8,015 nt of DNA from Candidatus Bathyarchaeota archaeon (lineage in GTDB: Archaea; Thermoproteota; Bathyarchaeia; TCS64), in assembly GCA_003662205.1 (NCBI GenBank), contig QMXQ01000066.1, positions 1-8,015 on the forward strand, written 5' to 3'. Below, piece by piece: positions 1 through 5,874 of the stretch; the first letter of the stretch is position 1; each line of letters begins with the position of its first letter. A program made the translations under genes and the position numbers. The notes under the pieces were generated by a model. It saw only the letters and a program-made list of their open reading frames with translations. It did not search any database and had not been told where the DNA came from.

Positions 1-716
1 AGAGCAGCCGCCGCTTCGAGCGGCTCAGGGAGATGCACCTCAACGAATACTTCACCCGGGTCGGCAGGCACATGACCGAGATCTTCCTCAACGTTCCCAA
101 CCTGAAGGGGATCATCGTCGGCGGCCCGGGCCCGACGAAGGCGGACTTCGTCAAGGGGAAGCACATCCACTACGAGCTCAAGGACAAGATCCTGACCGTC
201 GTCGACACCGCCTACACCGGCGTCGAGGGCGTCAAGGAGGTCGTGGAGAAGTCGAAGGACTTCCTCCGCCACGTCCGCTTCTACGAGGAGCGGAAGATCG
301 TGCAGGACTTCCTCCGCCACGTCGGCCACGACACCGGGCTGGCCACCTACGGCGAGCGGGAGGTCATCCAGGCGCTGAAGAACGTCAACGTCAGGACCCT
401 CCTCCTCTCAGAGGGCGTCAGACGCGCCCGCGTGAAGCTCCGATGCAGGGACTGCAGTCACAAGGAGACCCGCATCGTCGACCTCGACGAGCTGGAGGCC
501 TTCGAGGAGGGCCTCGGAGAGATGAGGTGCTCCAGCTGCGGCAACGGCACCTACGAGCTCGTGGAGAAGGAGGACCTCATCGAGGCGCTGGTGAAGATGG
601 CTGACGAGGCCGGCGCCGACGTCGAGATGATCTCGACCCTGACGGAGGAGGGGGAGATGCTCCTCAAGTCCTTCGGCGGCATCGCCGCCATCCTCAAGTA
701 CCGCCAGTTCCACTAG
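1..716 (+). CDS. prf1: Peptide chain release factor aRF1, C-terminal part (5'-truncated by window edge)
   Basis: This is the archaeal class-1 release factor, which reads stop codons in the ribosomal A site and triggers peptidyl-tRNA hydrolysis. The frame is open from base 3 and shows 237 residues, against roughly 410-420 for the family. The visible protein begins SSRRFERL, which in aRF1 directly follows the catalytic GGQ; the first two bases (ag) would finish the Gln codon, so the window appears to start inside GGQ (inference). The rest of domain 2 follows, with GPGPTK at about visible residues 41-46. The C-terminal minidomain carries two CxxC pairs at about residues 148/151 and 176/179, suited to zinc. 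The gene ends with TAG at 714-716. Base composition is GC-rich like valS. A perfect 20-base in-frame direct repeat lies at 256-275 and 304-323. The next gene starts 54 bases downstream on the same strand and could be read through from this one. Identification is firm. Confidence 0.95.
   Translation, partial: SSRRFERLREMHLNEYFTRVGRHMTEIFLNVPNLKGIIVGGPGPTKADFVKGKHIHYELKDKILTVVDTAYTGVEGVKEVVEKSKDFLRHVRFYEERKIVQDFLRHVGHDTGLATYGEREVIQALKNVNVRTLLLSEGVRRARVKLRCRDCSHKETRIVDLDELEAFEEGLGEMRCSSCGNGTYELVEKEDLIEALVKMADEAGADVEMISTLTEEGEMLLKSFGGIAAILKYRQFH
256..323 (+). repeat. 20-bp perfect direct repeat inside aRF1
   Basis: The 20 bases at 256-275 are repeated exactly at 304-323. The copies lie 48 bases apart, that is 16 codons, so both are read in the same frame. 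They encode KDFLRHV and QDFLRHV within the helical segment before the LATYG motif. Nothing suggests mobility; see the findings. Confidence 0.85.
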
Positions 717-770
717 AGAAGATTGTTACAAGCTATCGTGATTTAGGAGTGCACACTCGAGGCAATACAA

Positions 771-1268
771 ATGGATTTTAACAAGCTTCTTTTGATGCTC
801 CTCATGTTTATTTTATACTCTCCTGTTCACGAGTTTGGACATTGGATCGTTGCTAACGCAGATAACGCTGAAATTCTAGGAGTTGAGTTATTTCCGCATA
901 TTAAAGGTGATATGATAGCAATGGGATGCACCGTTGTAAATGAGTATTCTTTCTCTTCCTTATCAACATTGGTTCTATTCAAAATAGCGGGATTTTTAAT
1001 AACTTTCATCCCTGCTGTATTATTCTTCGTTTATCTCCGAAGGAGAGACTCAAAATTATGGGATCTTCCGTTTATTTGGATAATACTGGCTCCAGCAGCT
1101 TCAGGTAATGACTATCTTGATATTGGACGGGTAACAGGTAAGATAATCCTTGGAAAGGGATTATATGCAATTGGGTATTTTGTTACATTCATTTTTCTAT
1201 GTTGGTTTCTGGCGCAGATATTCCTAGTTAAAGGCAATAACAGCGTCGCCCTTCGAAATCGACGTTAA
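771..1268 (+). CDS. Small integral membrane protein with HEXXH motif, putative intramembrane metalloprotease-like
   Basis: The 165-residue product is hydrophobic, with probable membrane segments at about residues 5-27, 64-90, 98-111 and 133-154. An HEFGH motif (HEXXH, residues 20-24) lies in the first segment, and a second acidic cluster, GNDYLD (residues 112-117), follows the third. In site-2-protease-like (M50) enzymes, HEXXH in a membrane helix plus a later Asp bind zinc, so D114 or D117 is a candidate third ligand. This is inferred from motifs; no family was confirmed, and M50 members are usually larger. The ATG start has GAGG at 759-762, eight bases upstream. The composition is AT-rich (about 38% GC in counted lines) against about 62% in the flanking aRF1, and codon use differs accordingly, which suggests acquisition. 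It sits 54 bases after aRF1 and converges on valS with a 22-base gap. Substrate and role are unknown. Confidence 0.75.
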   Translation: MDFNKLLLMLLMFILYSPVHEFGHWIVANADNAEILGVELFPHIKGDMIAMGCTVVNEYSFSSLSTLVLFKIAGFLITFIPAVLFFVYLRRRDSKLWDLPFIWIILAPAASGNDYLDIGRVTGKIILGKGLYAIGYFVTFIFLCWFLAQIFLVKGNNSVALRNRR

Positions 1269-1280
1269 TTCTTTTTTAGC
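1269..1280 (+). terminator. Oligo-T run, possible archaeal terminator of the HEXXH gene
   Basis: A run of six T (1272-1277) follows four bases after the TAA of the 771-1268 gene. Archaeal termination commonly uses oligo-T tracts in the non-template strand. An inverted repeat (CTTGA ... TCAAG, about 1281-1295) lies just downstream of the T run rather than upstream, so this is not a bacterial-style hairpin terminator. No T run is visible for valS, which ends on the other side of this gap. Confidence 0.4.
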
Positions 1281-1290
1281 TTGACCTTGC

Positions 1291-3720
1291 TCAAGAGAAA
1301 GAGAAAAATACTTTCGGATATCCCTCCACCTCGTAGTCTCCGCCTACGCCCCTGACGATCTCGATCTTCTCCGCCTTCACCGTCGCGGAGATGTCGACCC
1401 GGCCCAGCTCCAGGGTCTTCATCGCTTCCGTGTCCTCTGCGTAGAGGGTGAGCGCCTCGAGGGGGGTGTTCAGCGGGATCCCCTGCCTGTTCTTCTCCCT
1501 GCGGATGTCCCTGATGACCGCGACGATGAGGTCCCCCCTCCTCTCGGCCTCCCCGTCGATGAAGGATTCGTCCGCCTCGGGCCACCGGCTCAGGTGGATG
1601 CTGTCGGCTTCGTCCTCCGCGTACATCAGGCTGTAGATCTCCTCCGTTAGGTGGGGCATCACGGGCGCCAGCAGCTGGAGTATCCGCCTCACGGCGTAGT
1701 AGAGGGTTCGCTGGGCCGCCGCCCTGCTCTCGCTCTCGCCGTAGAGCCTGTGCTTCACCGCCTCCAGGTAGTGGTCGCAGAAGACGTGCCAGACGAAGTT
1801 CCGGACCGTCTCCACGGCGTTCATGAACTGGCACTCCTCGAAAGCGTCCGTGGCGGCCTTCACCACCCGCTCCAGCCGGCTCAGTATCCAGCGGTCCAGC
1901 AGCTCGGGCTCGGCCTCGGTCTCGGGGTTGAAGTCCTCCAGCTGGATGCTCGCGAACCTGCAGGCGTTCCAGAGCTTCCGCATGAACCTCCAGCCGTACT
2001 CGACGTCGTTCCACCTGAAGGGGATATCGGTGCCGGTGCTGCCGCCGGCCGCCGCCCACTGCCGCGCGGCGTCGGCGCCGTACTTGCTGAAGACCTCGGG
2101 GGTGGCCACGAAGTTGCCGAGGGACTTGCTCATCTTCCTGCCGTCGCTCCCCAGCACCATGCCGTTGATGAGCGCCGCCCGGTACGCGGTCTCGCCGAAG
2201 AGGGCGAGGTGCCTCACCATCAGGTAGTACGCCCAGGTTCTGATGATATCCTGCCCGTTGGGCTGGAGGGAGGCGGGGAACAGCCGACGCCAGTCCTCCC
2301 TCTCGGGCCAGCCGGCGTGGATGGCGCAGGTCAGCGAAGAGTCGAACCAGGTGTCGAGGACGTCGGTCTCGGGCCTGAACTCCGTCGAGCCACAGCGGGG
2401 GCAGGCGCCCCTGGGCGGCGTCGTCTTCGGGTCGACGGGGAGCTCCTCGGGGGTCGCCATGCGGATGGCGCCGCACCGCTTGCAGTACCATGCGGGGATG
2501 GGGGTGGCGAAGACCCTCTGCCTGCTGAGCACCCAGTCCCAGTCCAGCGACTGGGCCCAGTCGATGAGCCTGTAGCGCATCCAGTCGGGGTACCAGGTGA
2601 TCTCCTTCGCCGTCCTCACCACCTCCTCCGTGAGGGCCTGGGTCCTCATGAACCACTGCTCGGTGGAGATGACCTCGATGGGGGTATCGCACCTCCAGCA
2701 GACGCCCACGTCCTGCTCCAGATTCTCCGTCTTCCGCAGCAGCCCCGCCCGATCCAGGTCGGCGACGATGGTCTCCCTCGCCTCCTCGACGCCCATACCC
2801 CGGTATCTGCCCGCCGCCTCAGTCATCCTCCCCTTCCCGTCCACCAGCTTGACGACGGGGAGCTTGTACCGGACCACCGCGACGACGTCCGCCTTGTCGC
2901 CGTAGGTGCAGATCATCATGACGCCGGTGCCGAACTCGGGGTCCACTGCGTCGTCGGAGATGATGGGCACCCTCCGCCCCGTCAGCGGCACCGTCACCTC
3001 CCCGCCTATCAGGTGGCGGTGGCGCTCGTCCTCGGGGTGGACGCCGATGGCGACGCACGCCGGCAGGTACTCGGGGCGGGTCGTCGCGATGAGAAGCTCG
3101 CCGTCCGGAAGGCCGAAGGCGATGGTGTACAGGCGGCCCATCCGGCGCTCCCTCTCCACCTCGGCGTCGGCGATGGCCGTCTCGCAGCGGGGGCACCAGT
3201 TTATCGGGTGCTCCCCCTTGTAGATCATCCCCTTCTCGTAGAGCATGAGGAAGCTGAGCTGGACCTTCCGCATGTAGCTTGGCTCCATGGTCCTGTACTC
3301 CAGGCTCCAGTCGACGCTGCAGCCGAGGCGGATGACCGCCCGCTTCATGATGGCGATGTACTGCTCGATCCACTCCTCGCAGAGCTTCCGGAACTCGTCC
3401 GGCGGCAGGTCGGACCGCCTGATCTTGTACGCCTTCTCGACGGCGACCTCCGTCGGCAGCCCGTGGCAGTCCCACCCCTGGGGGAAGTGGACGTTGTAGC
3501 CCCGCATCCGCTTGTAGCGGGCGACCATGTCGAAGTAGGTCCAGTTGAGGACGTTCCCCATGTGGAAATCGCCGCTCGGATACGGCGGCGGCGTGTCAAT
3601 CGAGTACCTGGGGCGAGTCTCGTCGTCCCAGTCGTAGTGGTAGGTGCCCCGCTCCTCCCAGAGCCTCTCCCACTTCTCCTCCACCCGGAGGAAGTCGATC
3701 TTCCTAGGCAGACGCTTCAT
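1291..3720 (-). CDS. valS: Valyl-tRNA synthetase
   Basis: The product (809 residues from the chosen start) charges tRNA-Val in the cytoplasm. It is a class I synthetase: the HIGH-type motif is HMGN (about residues 53-56, after PPYPSGDF) and the KMSKS loop is at 529-533 (DGRKMSKSLGN). TTRPEYLPACVAI (about 213-225) belongs to the CP1 editing domain in its archaeal ValRS form. Cys pairs CPRC (176-179), CWRC (about 341-344), CKRC (413-416) and CPRC (440-443) look like zinc knuckles. The helical anticodon-binding domain follows from about residue 605. I chose the ATG at 3718-3720 because a GGAGGAG ribosome-binding site lies just upstream; the in-frame ATG at 3742-3744 would put that site inside the gene. 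The 3' end converges on the HEXXH gene. The upstream gap of 256 bases has a TATA-like box near 3798-3805. tRNA-Val(GAC) lies about 1.2 kb upstream. ValRS rather than IleRS is supported by the WDCHGLPTEV and editing motifs. Confidence 0.96.
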   Translation of the reverse strand: MKRLPRKIDFLRVEEKWERLWEERGTYHYDWDDETRPRYSIDTPPPYPSGDFHMGNVLNWTYFDMVARYKRMRGYNVHFPQGWDCHGLPTEVAVEKAYKIRRSDLPPDEFRKLCEEWIEQYIAIMKRAVIRLGCSVDWSLEYRTMEPSYMRKVQLSFLMLYEKGMIYKGEHPINWCPRCETAIADAEVERERRMGRLYTIAFGLPDGELLIATTRPEYLPACVAIGVHPEDERHRHLIGGEVTVPLTGRRVPIISDDAVDPEFGTGVMMICTYGDKADVVAVVRYKLPVVKLVDGKGRMTEAAGRYRGMGVEEARETIVADLDRAGLLRKTENLEQDVGVCWRCDTPIEVISTEQWFMRTQALTEEVVRTAKEITWYPDWMRYRLIDWAQSLDWDWVLSRQRVFATPIPAWYCKRCGAIRMATPEELPVDPKTTPPRGACPRCGSTEFRPETDVLDTWFDSSLTCAIHAGWPEREDWRRLFPASLQPNGQDIIRTWAYYLMVRHLALFGETAYRAALINGMVLGSDGRKMSKSLGNFVATPEVFSKYGADAARQWAAAGGSTGTDIPFRWNDVEYGWRFMRKLWNACRFASIQLEDFNPETEAEPELLDRWILSRLERVVKAATDAFEECQFMNAVETVRNFVWHVFCDHYLEAVKHRLYGESESRAAAQRTLYYAVRRILQLLAPVMPHLTEEIYSLMYAEDEADSIHLSRWPEADESFIDGEAERRGDLIVAVIRDIRREKNRQGIPLNTPLEALTLYAEDTEAMKTLELGRVDISATVKAEKIEIVRGVGGDYEVEGYPKVFFSFS

Positions 3721-3797
3721 AACCCTTCGCTCTCCTCCGTTCACAGCCTCGCGGACAGATGGATCGACGGCGATTCTGATAGATGGTATCGGATGGG

Positions 3798-3805
3798 CTT
3801 ATAAT
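3798..3805 (-). promoter_or_regulatory. Candidate TATA box of valS
   Basis: Read on the minus strand this is ATTATAAG, an archaeal TATA-like element, about 78 bases upstream of the chosen valS ATG. A transcription start about 25 bases downstream would give a leader of roughly 50-55 bases that includes the GGAGGAG ribosome-binding site. The rest of the 256-base gap holds a C/G-rich hairpin (3863-3879) and a 10-bp palindrome (3918-3927) with no evident role. Assignment is from sequence likeness only. Confidence 0.4.
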
Positions 3806-3862
3806 CTTGTCCGCGCCTGTTTGGGGGCCGATGCCTGAGAATAAGTCGAGGACTCCCTCAGC

Positions 3863-3879
3863 TCCCCCCCTCCGGGGGA
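3863..3879. repeat. C-rich/G-rich inverted repeat between valS and the MBL-fold gene
   Basis: A 6-bp arm at 3863-3868 (TCCCCC) pairs with 3874-3879 (GGGGGA) around a 5-base loop. It lies upstream of the candidate valS TATA box and about 100 bases past the end of the MBL-fold gene. No T run follows it on either strand, so a terminator role is not supported. Function unknown. Confidence 0.4.
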
Positions 3880-3976
3880 TGGACAAAGCGATACCCCATT
3901 TTCAGCCCCTCAAACAGCTCGATCGAGTACGAAAGTGGGCGATCCTCATAAAAGCTTTATCGTCGAAGGCTCCGCC

Positions 3977-4810
3977 TCAGGCCTCGATGATCCTAGTTTT
4001 GTCCTTCTTCCTTGGGCCTGAGACCTCCACGTGCTCGCCGAGGGTGATCCGCATCCCGTCCCTTGCCGCGACGGCCGGAACCCCCGTCTCGTCTTCTAGG
4101 AACGCTGCCTCGGCGTCGGGGCCGGCGTTGAGCATCCTCATCCCGAAGTGGGTGAGGGCGACGCATCCTGGCCTCGCCTGCTCCACGATCTCCAGCGCCT
4201 CGTCCGTCGATAGGTGGAGGTGGAGGGGCGCTCCTCTCGGCCTCATGGTGCAGAGGATGAGGAGCCTGACGCCGCTGTAGAGGTCGCCGAGGTTTGGGAA
4301 GTATCCTGTATCCGAGGTGTAGCCGACGGCGCCGAGGCCGGGGGCGTCGATCCTGAGGCCGACGGTGTCAGGATCGCTGTGGTTCGCCTTGACAGCCGTG
4401 AGCCTCAGCTCCCCCGCCTCGAAGAGGGCGCCTGGGCTGAGGAGCTCGATGCGCTCGACGAGATGCTGGTGGTAGGCTGAGACGCTTGGGCCGATGCCTC
4501 CGCTGCCGTGGAGGACGCTCCTCGGGGCGGCGAGTACGCCCCGCCTCCTCGTGGTGCCGCGGCTCATGGCCTCGACGAAGACCTCGGCGTCGCAGTAGTG
4601 GTCGGGGTGGCAGTGGGAGACGACGACGGCGTCGAGCCGCTGGGGGCTGAGCCCCGCCCAGTTGGAGAAGACGAGGGCGCCGGGCCCGGGGTCGATGTGG
4701 ACCTGGGTGTCGCCGTGGACGAGGCGGATGCCGGCGGTGCGGCGGCGCTGGGTGACCATGACGAAGCGGCCCCCGCCGGTGCCGAGGAAGTGGAGGGTGA
4801 GCGGGATCAA
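3977..4810 (-). CDS. Metallo-beta-lactamase-fold metal-dependent hydrolase (RNase Z-like subgroup)
   Basis: The 277-residue protein has the MBL-fold layout. It starts with a beta-strand and glycine loop (LHFLGTGGG, residues 6-14), then HCHPDH (66-71, the HxHxDH di-metal site). Further candidate ligands follow: H144 in NHSDPD, D167 in TSDTGY, and H221 in LTHFGM. All expected metal ligands are therefore present and an active hydrolase is likely. The domain arrangement resembles RNase Z-like or cyclic-phosphodiesterase-like members, but the substrate cannot be read from the motifs. There is no signal peptide, so it should act in the cytoplasm. The start is TTG (4808-4810), with a GGGGGAG ribosome-binding site four bases upstream. 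It faces away from tRNA-Val across a 66-base gap that holds a palindromic TATA element. It shares strand and GC-rich composition with valS, but the 256-base gap argues for separate transcription. Confidence 0.85.
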   Translation of the reverse strand: MIPLTLHFLGTGGGRFVMVTQRRRTAGIRLVHGDTQVHIDPGPGALVFSNWAGLSPQRLDAVVVSHCHPDHYCDAEVFVEAMSRGTTRRRGVLAAPRSVLHGSGGIGPSVSAYHQHLVERIELLSPGALFEAGELRLTAVKANHSDPDTVGLRIDAPGLGAVGYTSDTGYFPNLGDLYSGVRLLILCTMRPRGAPLHLHLSTDEALEIVEQARPGCVALTHFGMRMLNAGPDAEAAFLEDETGVPAVAARDGMRITLGEHVEVSGPRKKDKTRIIEA

Positions 4811-4833
4811 CGTTCTCCCCCTCTGTAAGGGAG

Positions 4834-4845
4834 TTAAATATTTAA
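4834..4845. promoter_or_regulatory. Palindromic TATA-like element between MBL-fold gene and tRNA-Val
   Basis: TTAAATATTTAA is a perfect 12-bp palindrome and so reads the same on both strands. Its centre is about 37 bases upstream of the tRNA 5' end, giving a likely tRNA transcription start about ten bases before the mature end. In the other direction a start about 26 bases away would fall near 4814, almost on the TTG of the MBL-fold gene; that would leave out the purine-rich site, so the true start may be a little further upstream. A shared bidirectional promoter is an inference. Confidence 0.55.
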
Positions 4846-4876
4846 TAGGGATGTTGCATCAAAGGGTTTGGAAGGC

Positions 4877-4954
4877 GGGCCCGTGGCTTAGCTTGGTTAA
4901 AGCGTTCGGCTGACAACCGAAAGATCATGAGTTCAAATCTCATCGGGCCCACCA
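4877..4954 (+). tRNA. tRNA-Val (anticodon GAC), CCA encoded
   Basis: The full cloverleaf can be folded by eye. The acceptor stem is GGGCCCG (4877-4883) with CGGGCCC (4944-4950). The D stem is GCTT with AAGC. The anticodon stem is TTCGG (4905-4909) with CCGAA (4917-4921), around the loop CTGACAA. The T stem is ATGAG (4927-4931) with CTCAT (4939-4943), around TTCAAAT. The anticodon GAC (4912-4914) reads the valine codons GUC and GUU. The discriminator is A4951 and the CCA end is encoded at 4952-4954. There is no intron. All stems are perfectly paired, so it should be functional. A TATA-like palindrome lies upstream. The valine synthetase gene lies about 1.2 kb away, with the MBL-fold gene between them. 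A 12-base stretch of its T arm recurs at 5783-5794. Confidence 0.97.
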
Positions 4955-4963
4955 AAAGTTCAG

Positions 4964-4972
4964 TTTTATATA
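4964..4972 (+). promoter_or_regulatory. T-rich/TATA-like stretch after tRNA-Val
   Basis: TTTTATATA begins ten bases after the tRNA CCA end. The T4 part may help end tRNA transcription. The TTTATATA part matches an archaeal TATA box and could drive the gene at 5058, with a predicted start near 4994 and a leader of about 60 bases. Both readings come from sequence likeness alone. Confidence 0.45.
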
Positions 4973-5049
4973 GGTTTACAGCACCCCCTGTTAATTGATA
5001 GGATCAACCGTCTAAAAGAGGCCCCAGCAACGGGTCCTAAGGCGGAATA

Positions 5050-5061
5050 ATGGTTTCATGA
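5050..5061 (+). promoter_or_regulatory. Three-codon upstream mini-ORF overlapping the start of the 5058 gene
   Basis: ATG GTT TCA TGA at 5050-5061 ends in a TGA that overlaps the ATG at 5058-5060 by four bases (ATGA). It may be fortuitous. It matters because three ATGs (5050, 5058, 5067) lie close together without a strong ribosome-binding site, so the true start is uncertain between 5058 and 5067. Confidence 0.3.
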
Positions 5062-5702
5062 AAGTGATGAAGCGAAAAGTTTACTTCGCTGTCAGAGACG
5101 AAGTTGCTGTCAGAGAATTGTTTGCAATTCTATTAAATGAAGGAATCTATCCCTACAGAATTATCAAATCTCATGCTACAGTGAAACCTGAGTTTCCAGA
5201 TTGGATCCTTAGAAATCTTGAAACGGGTAAGAAGGTTCTCGCTGACGCAAAAGAAGTTGCTCAAGAAGCTGATTCTCGACTTCTTGACTACATTGAACGA
5301 GGGGTCACAGTTATTGTATGTTGGTATAATGCATTGACTCCGGAATTCATAGAGAAGCATGGGCTCATCGTTCATGAGATGCGCGACCACTTTTACGAAC
5401 CAATGAGTTTTTTTGAGGAAGTAATATTTCCTATTGTCAAGTCGAAGATAGAAGAGGTTCTCCTTGATGTAAATGTAGAATGGATAGGAAAAGTATGGGA
5501 AGAAGAAAATGAAGTAGAGAAAAACATGTATAAGTTCTCTGTCTCAAGGATAGGAGACAAACGTCCTTATTATTTCCGCCTGTACTGTGACGACGATGGT
5601 CTCGCAAGATACGAGGAACTCTACGCTGAAGAAGCTTTGGAACGCCCAGAAGAAACCGCTAGAATCATAGCCGATAACATCATTAAGATATTTCAAAGAT
5701 GA
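5058..5702 (+). CDS. Uncharacterised protein with a possible PD-(D/E)xK nuclease-like core
   Basis: I do not recognise a named family for this 214-residue soluble protein. Its first half fits the restriction-endonuclease-like core. P47-D48 opens a strand, D63-A64-K65 follows after 15 residues to give a PD...DxK arrangement, a helix with ADSRLLDY (71-78) follows, and then a buried strand VTVIVCW (83-89). The strand ending in VCW and the later IVHEMRD (about 104-110) resemble PD-(D/E)xK proteins. This is inferred from pattern only. The C-terminal half is charged (EEVLLDVNVEWIGKVWEEENE, about 131-151, is split here as a description of an acidic region) and shows no motif. No membrane segment or signal peptide is visible. 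The composition is AT-rich (about 37% GC in counted lines), unlike its neighbours. It lies alone between tRNA-Val and a tRNA remnant. The start is ATG 5058, with ATG 5067 possible. Confidence 0.7.
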   Translation: MKVMKRKVYFAVRDEVAVRELFAILLNEGIYPYRIIKSHATVKPEFPDWILRNLETGKKVLADAKEVAQEADSRLLDYIERGVTVIVCWYNALTPEFIEKHGLIVHEMRDHFYEPMSFFEEVIFPIVKSKIEEVLLDVNVEWIGKVWEEENEVEKNMYKFSVSRIGDKRPYYFRLYCDDDGLARYEELYAEEALERPEETARIIADNIIKIFQR

Positions 5703-5758
5703 ATCTTAACTATTGATTTATGCGTTCTAGAAGTCAATCAAACAGGTTTGAGATCATC

Positions 5759-5814
5759 GTTCGAAATATCATAATTCGAATTATGAGTTCAAATTCCATG
5801 GATCTACCCGCACC
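5759..5814 (+). pseudogene. Decayed tRNA 3' half
   Basis: The stretch at 5783-5794 equals the tRNA-Val T-arm stretch at 4927-4938. It continues TCCAT against CTCAT, then GGATCTACC against GGGCCCACC (6 of 9 after a one-base gap). Upstream, TTCGA (5760-5764) and TCGAA (5776-5780) could be the two sides of an anticodon stem, but the loop between them is 11 rather than 7 bases. No matching 5' half or acceptor strand lies upstream, and the T stem has a mismatch, so it is not a working tRNA. The parent could be tRNA-Val or another tRNA. Confidence 0.5.
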
Positions 5815-5834
5815 TTCTGGCTGAGGGGATCAAG

Positions 5835-5859
5835 CTTTTTATGCCCTGACCTTTATATG
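5835..5859 (+). promoter_or_regulatory. Two candidate TATA boxes for the membrane-protein pair
   Basis: CTTTTTATG (5835-5843) and TTTATATG (5852-5859) both resemble archaeal TATA boxes. The first would start transcription near 5865, leaving a short leader with GAGG at 5864-5867 before the TTG at 5875. The second would start it at or just past the TTG. The first therefore fits the annotated start better, although the second is the closer match to the consensus. Confidence 0.45.
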
Positions 5860-5874
5860 GTCTGAGGCGATGTT

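Larger units (their letters stand above)
4927..5794 (+). mobile_element. Possible remnant of a small tRNA-targeted integrated element (about 0.86 kb)
   Basis: The 12-base tRNA-Val stretch at 4927-4938 recurs exactly at 5783-5794, followed by a degraded match to the rest of the tRNA 3' end. Between the copies lies an AT-rich segment with one gene. An intact tRNA at one end and a 3' tRNA fragment at the other is the classic footprint of integration into a tRNA gene. No integrase is present, and eight of the 12 matching bases belong to the generic T-loop consensus, so this is a hypothesis. Confidence 0.4.

Noticed and set aside
1265..2692. Open frame of 475 codons on the minus strand overlapping valS
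   Set aside because: It is a frame-shifted reading of the same strand as valS, rich in Arg and Gly, with no motif; valS itself accounts for the coding signal.
3721..3744. ATG at 3742-3744 as valS start
   Set aside because: It would place the strong GGAGGAG ribosome-binding site inside the gene; the ATG at 3718-3720 follows that site at a suitable distance and matches the usual ValRS N-terminus.
1651..3804. Open frame of 717 codons on the plus strand across valS
   Set aside because: It is antisense to a clearly identified ValRS, has low-complexity Arg/Pro/Val/Gly-rich composition typical of the mirror frame of a GC-rich gene, and shows no recognisable domain.
3863..3879. C/G-rich hairpin as an intrinsic terminator
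   Set aside because: No T run follows on either strand, and it lies about 100 bases past the end of the MBL-fold gene; archaea rarely use this form of terminator.
5759..5814. A functional second tRNA gene
   Set aside because: No matching 5' half or acceptor strand exists upstream, the putative anticodon loop is 11 bases and the T stem is mismatched.
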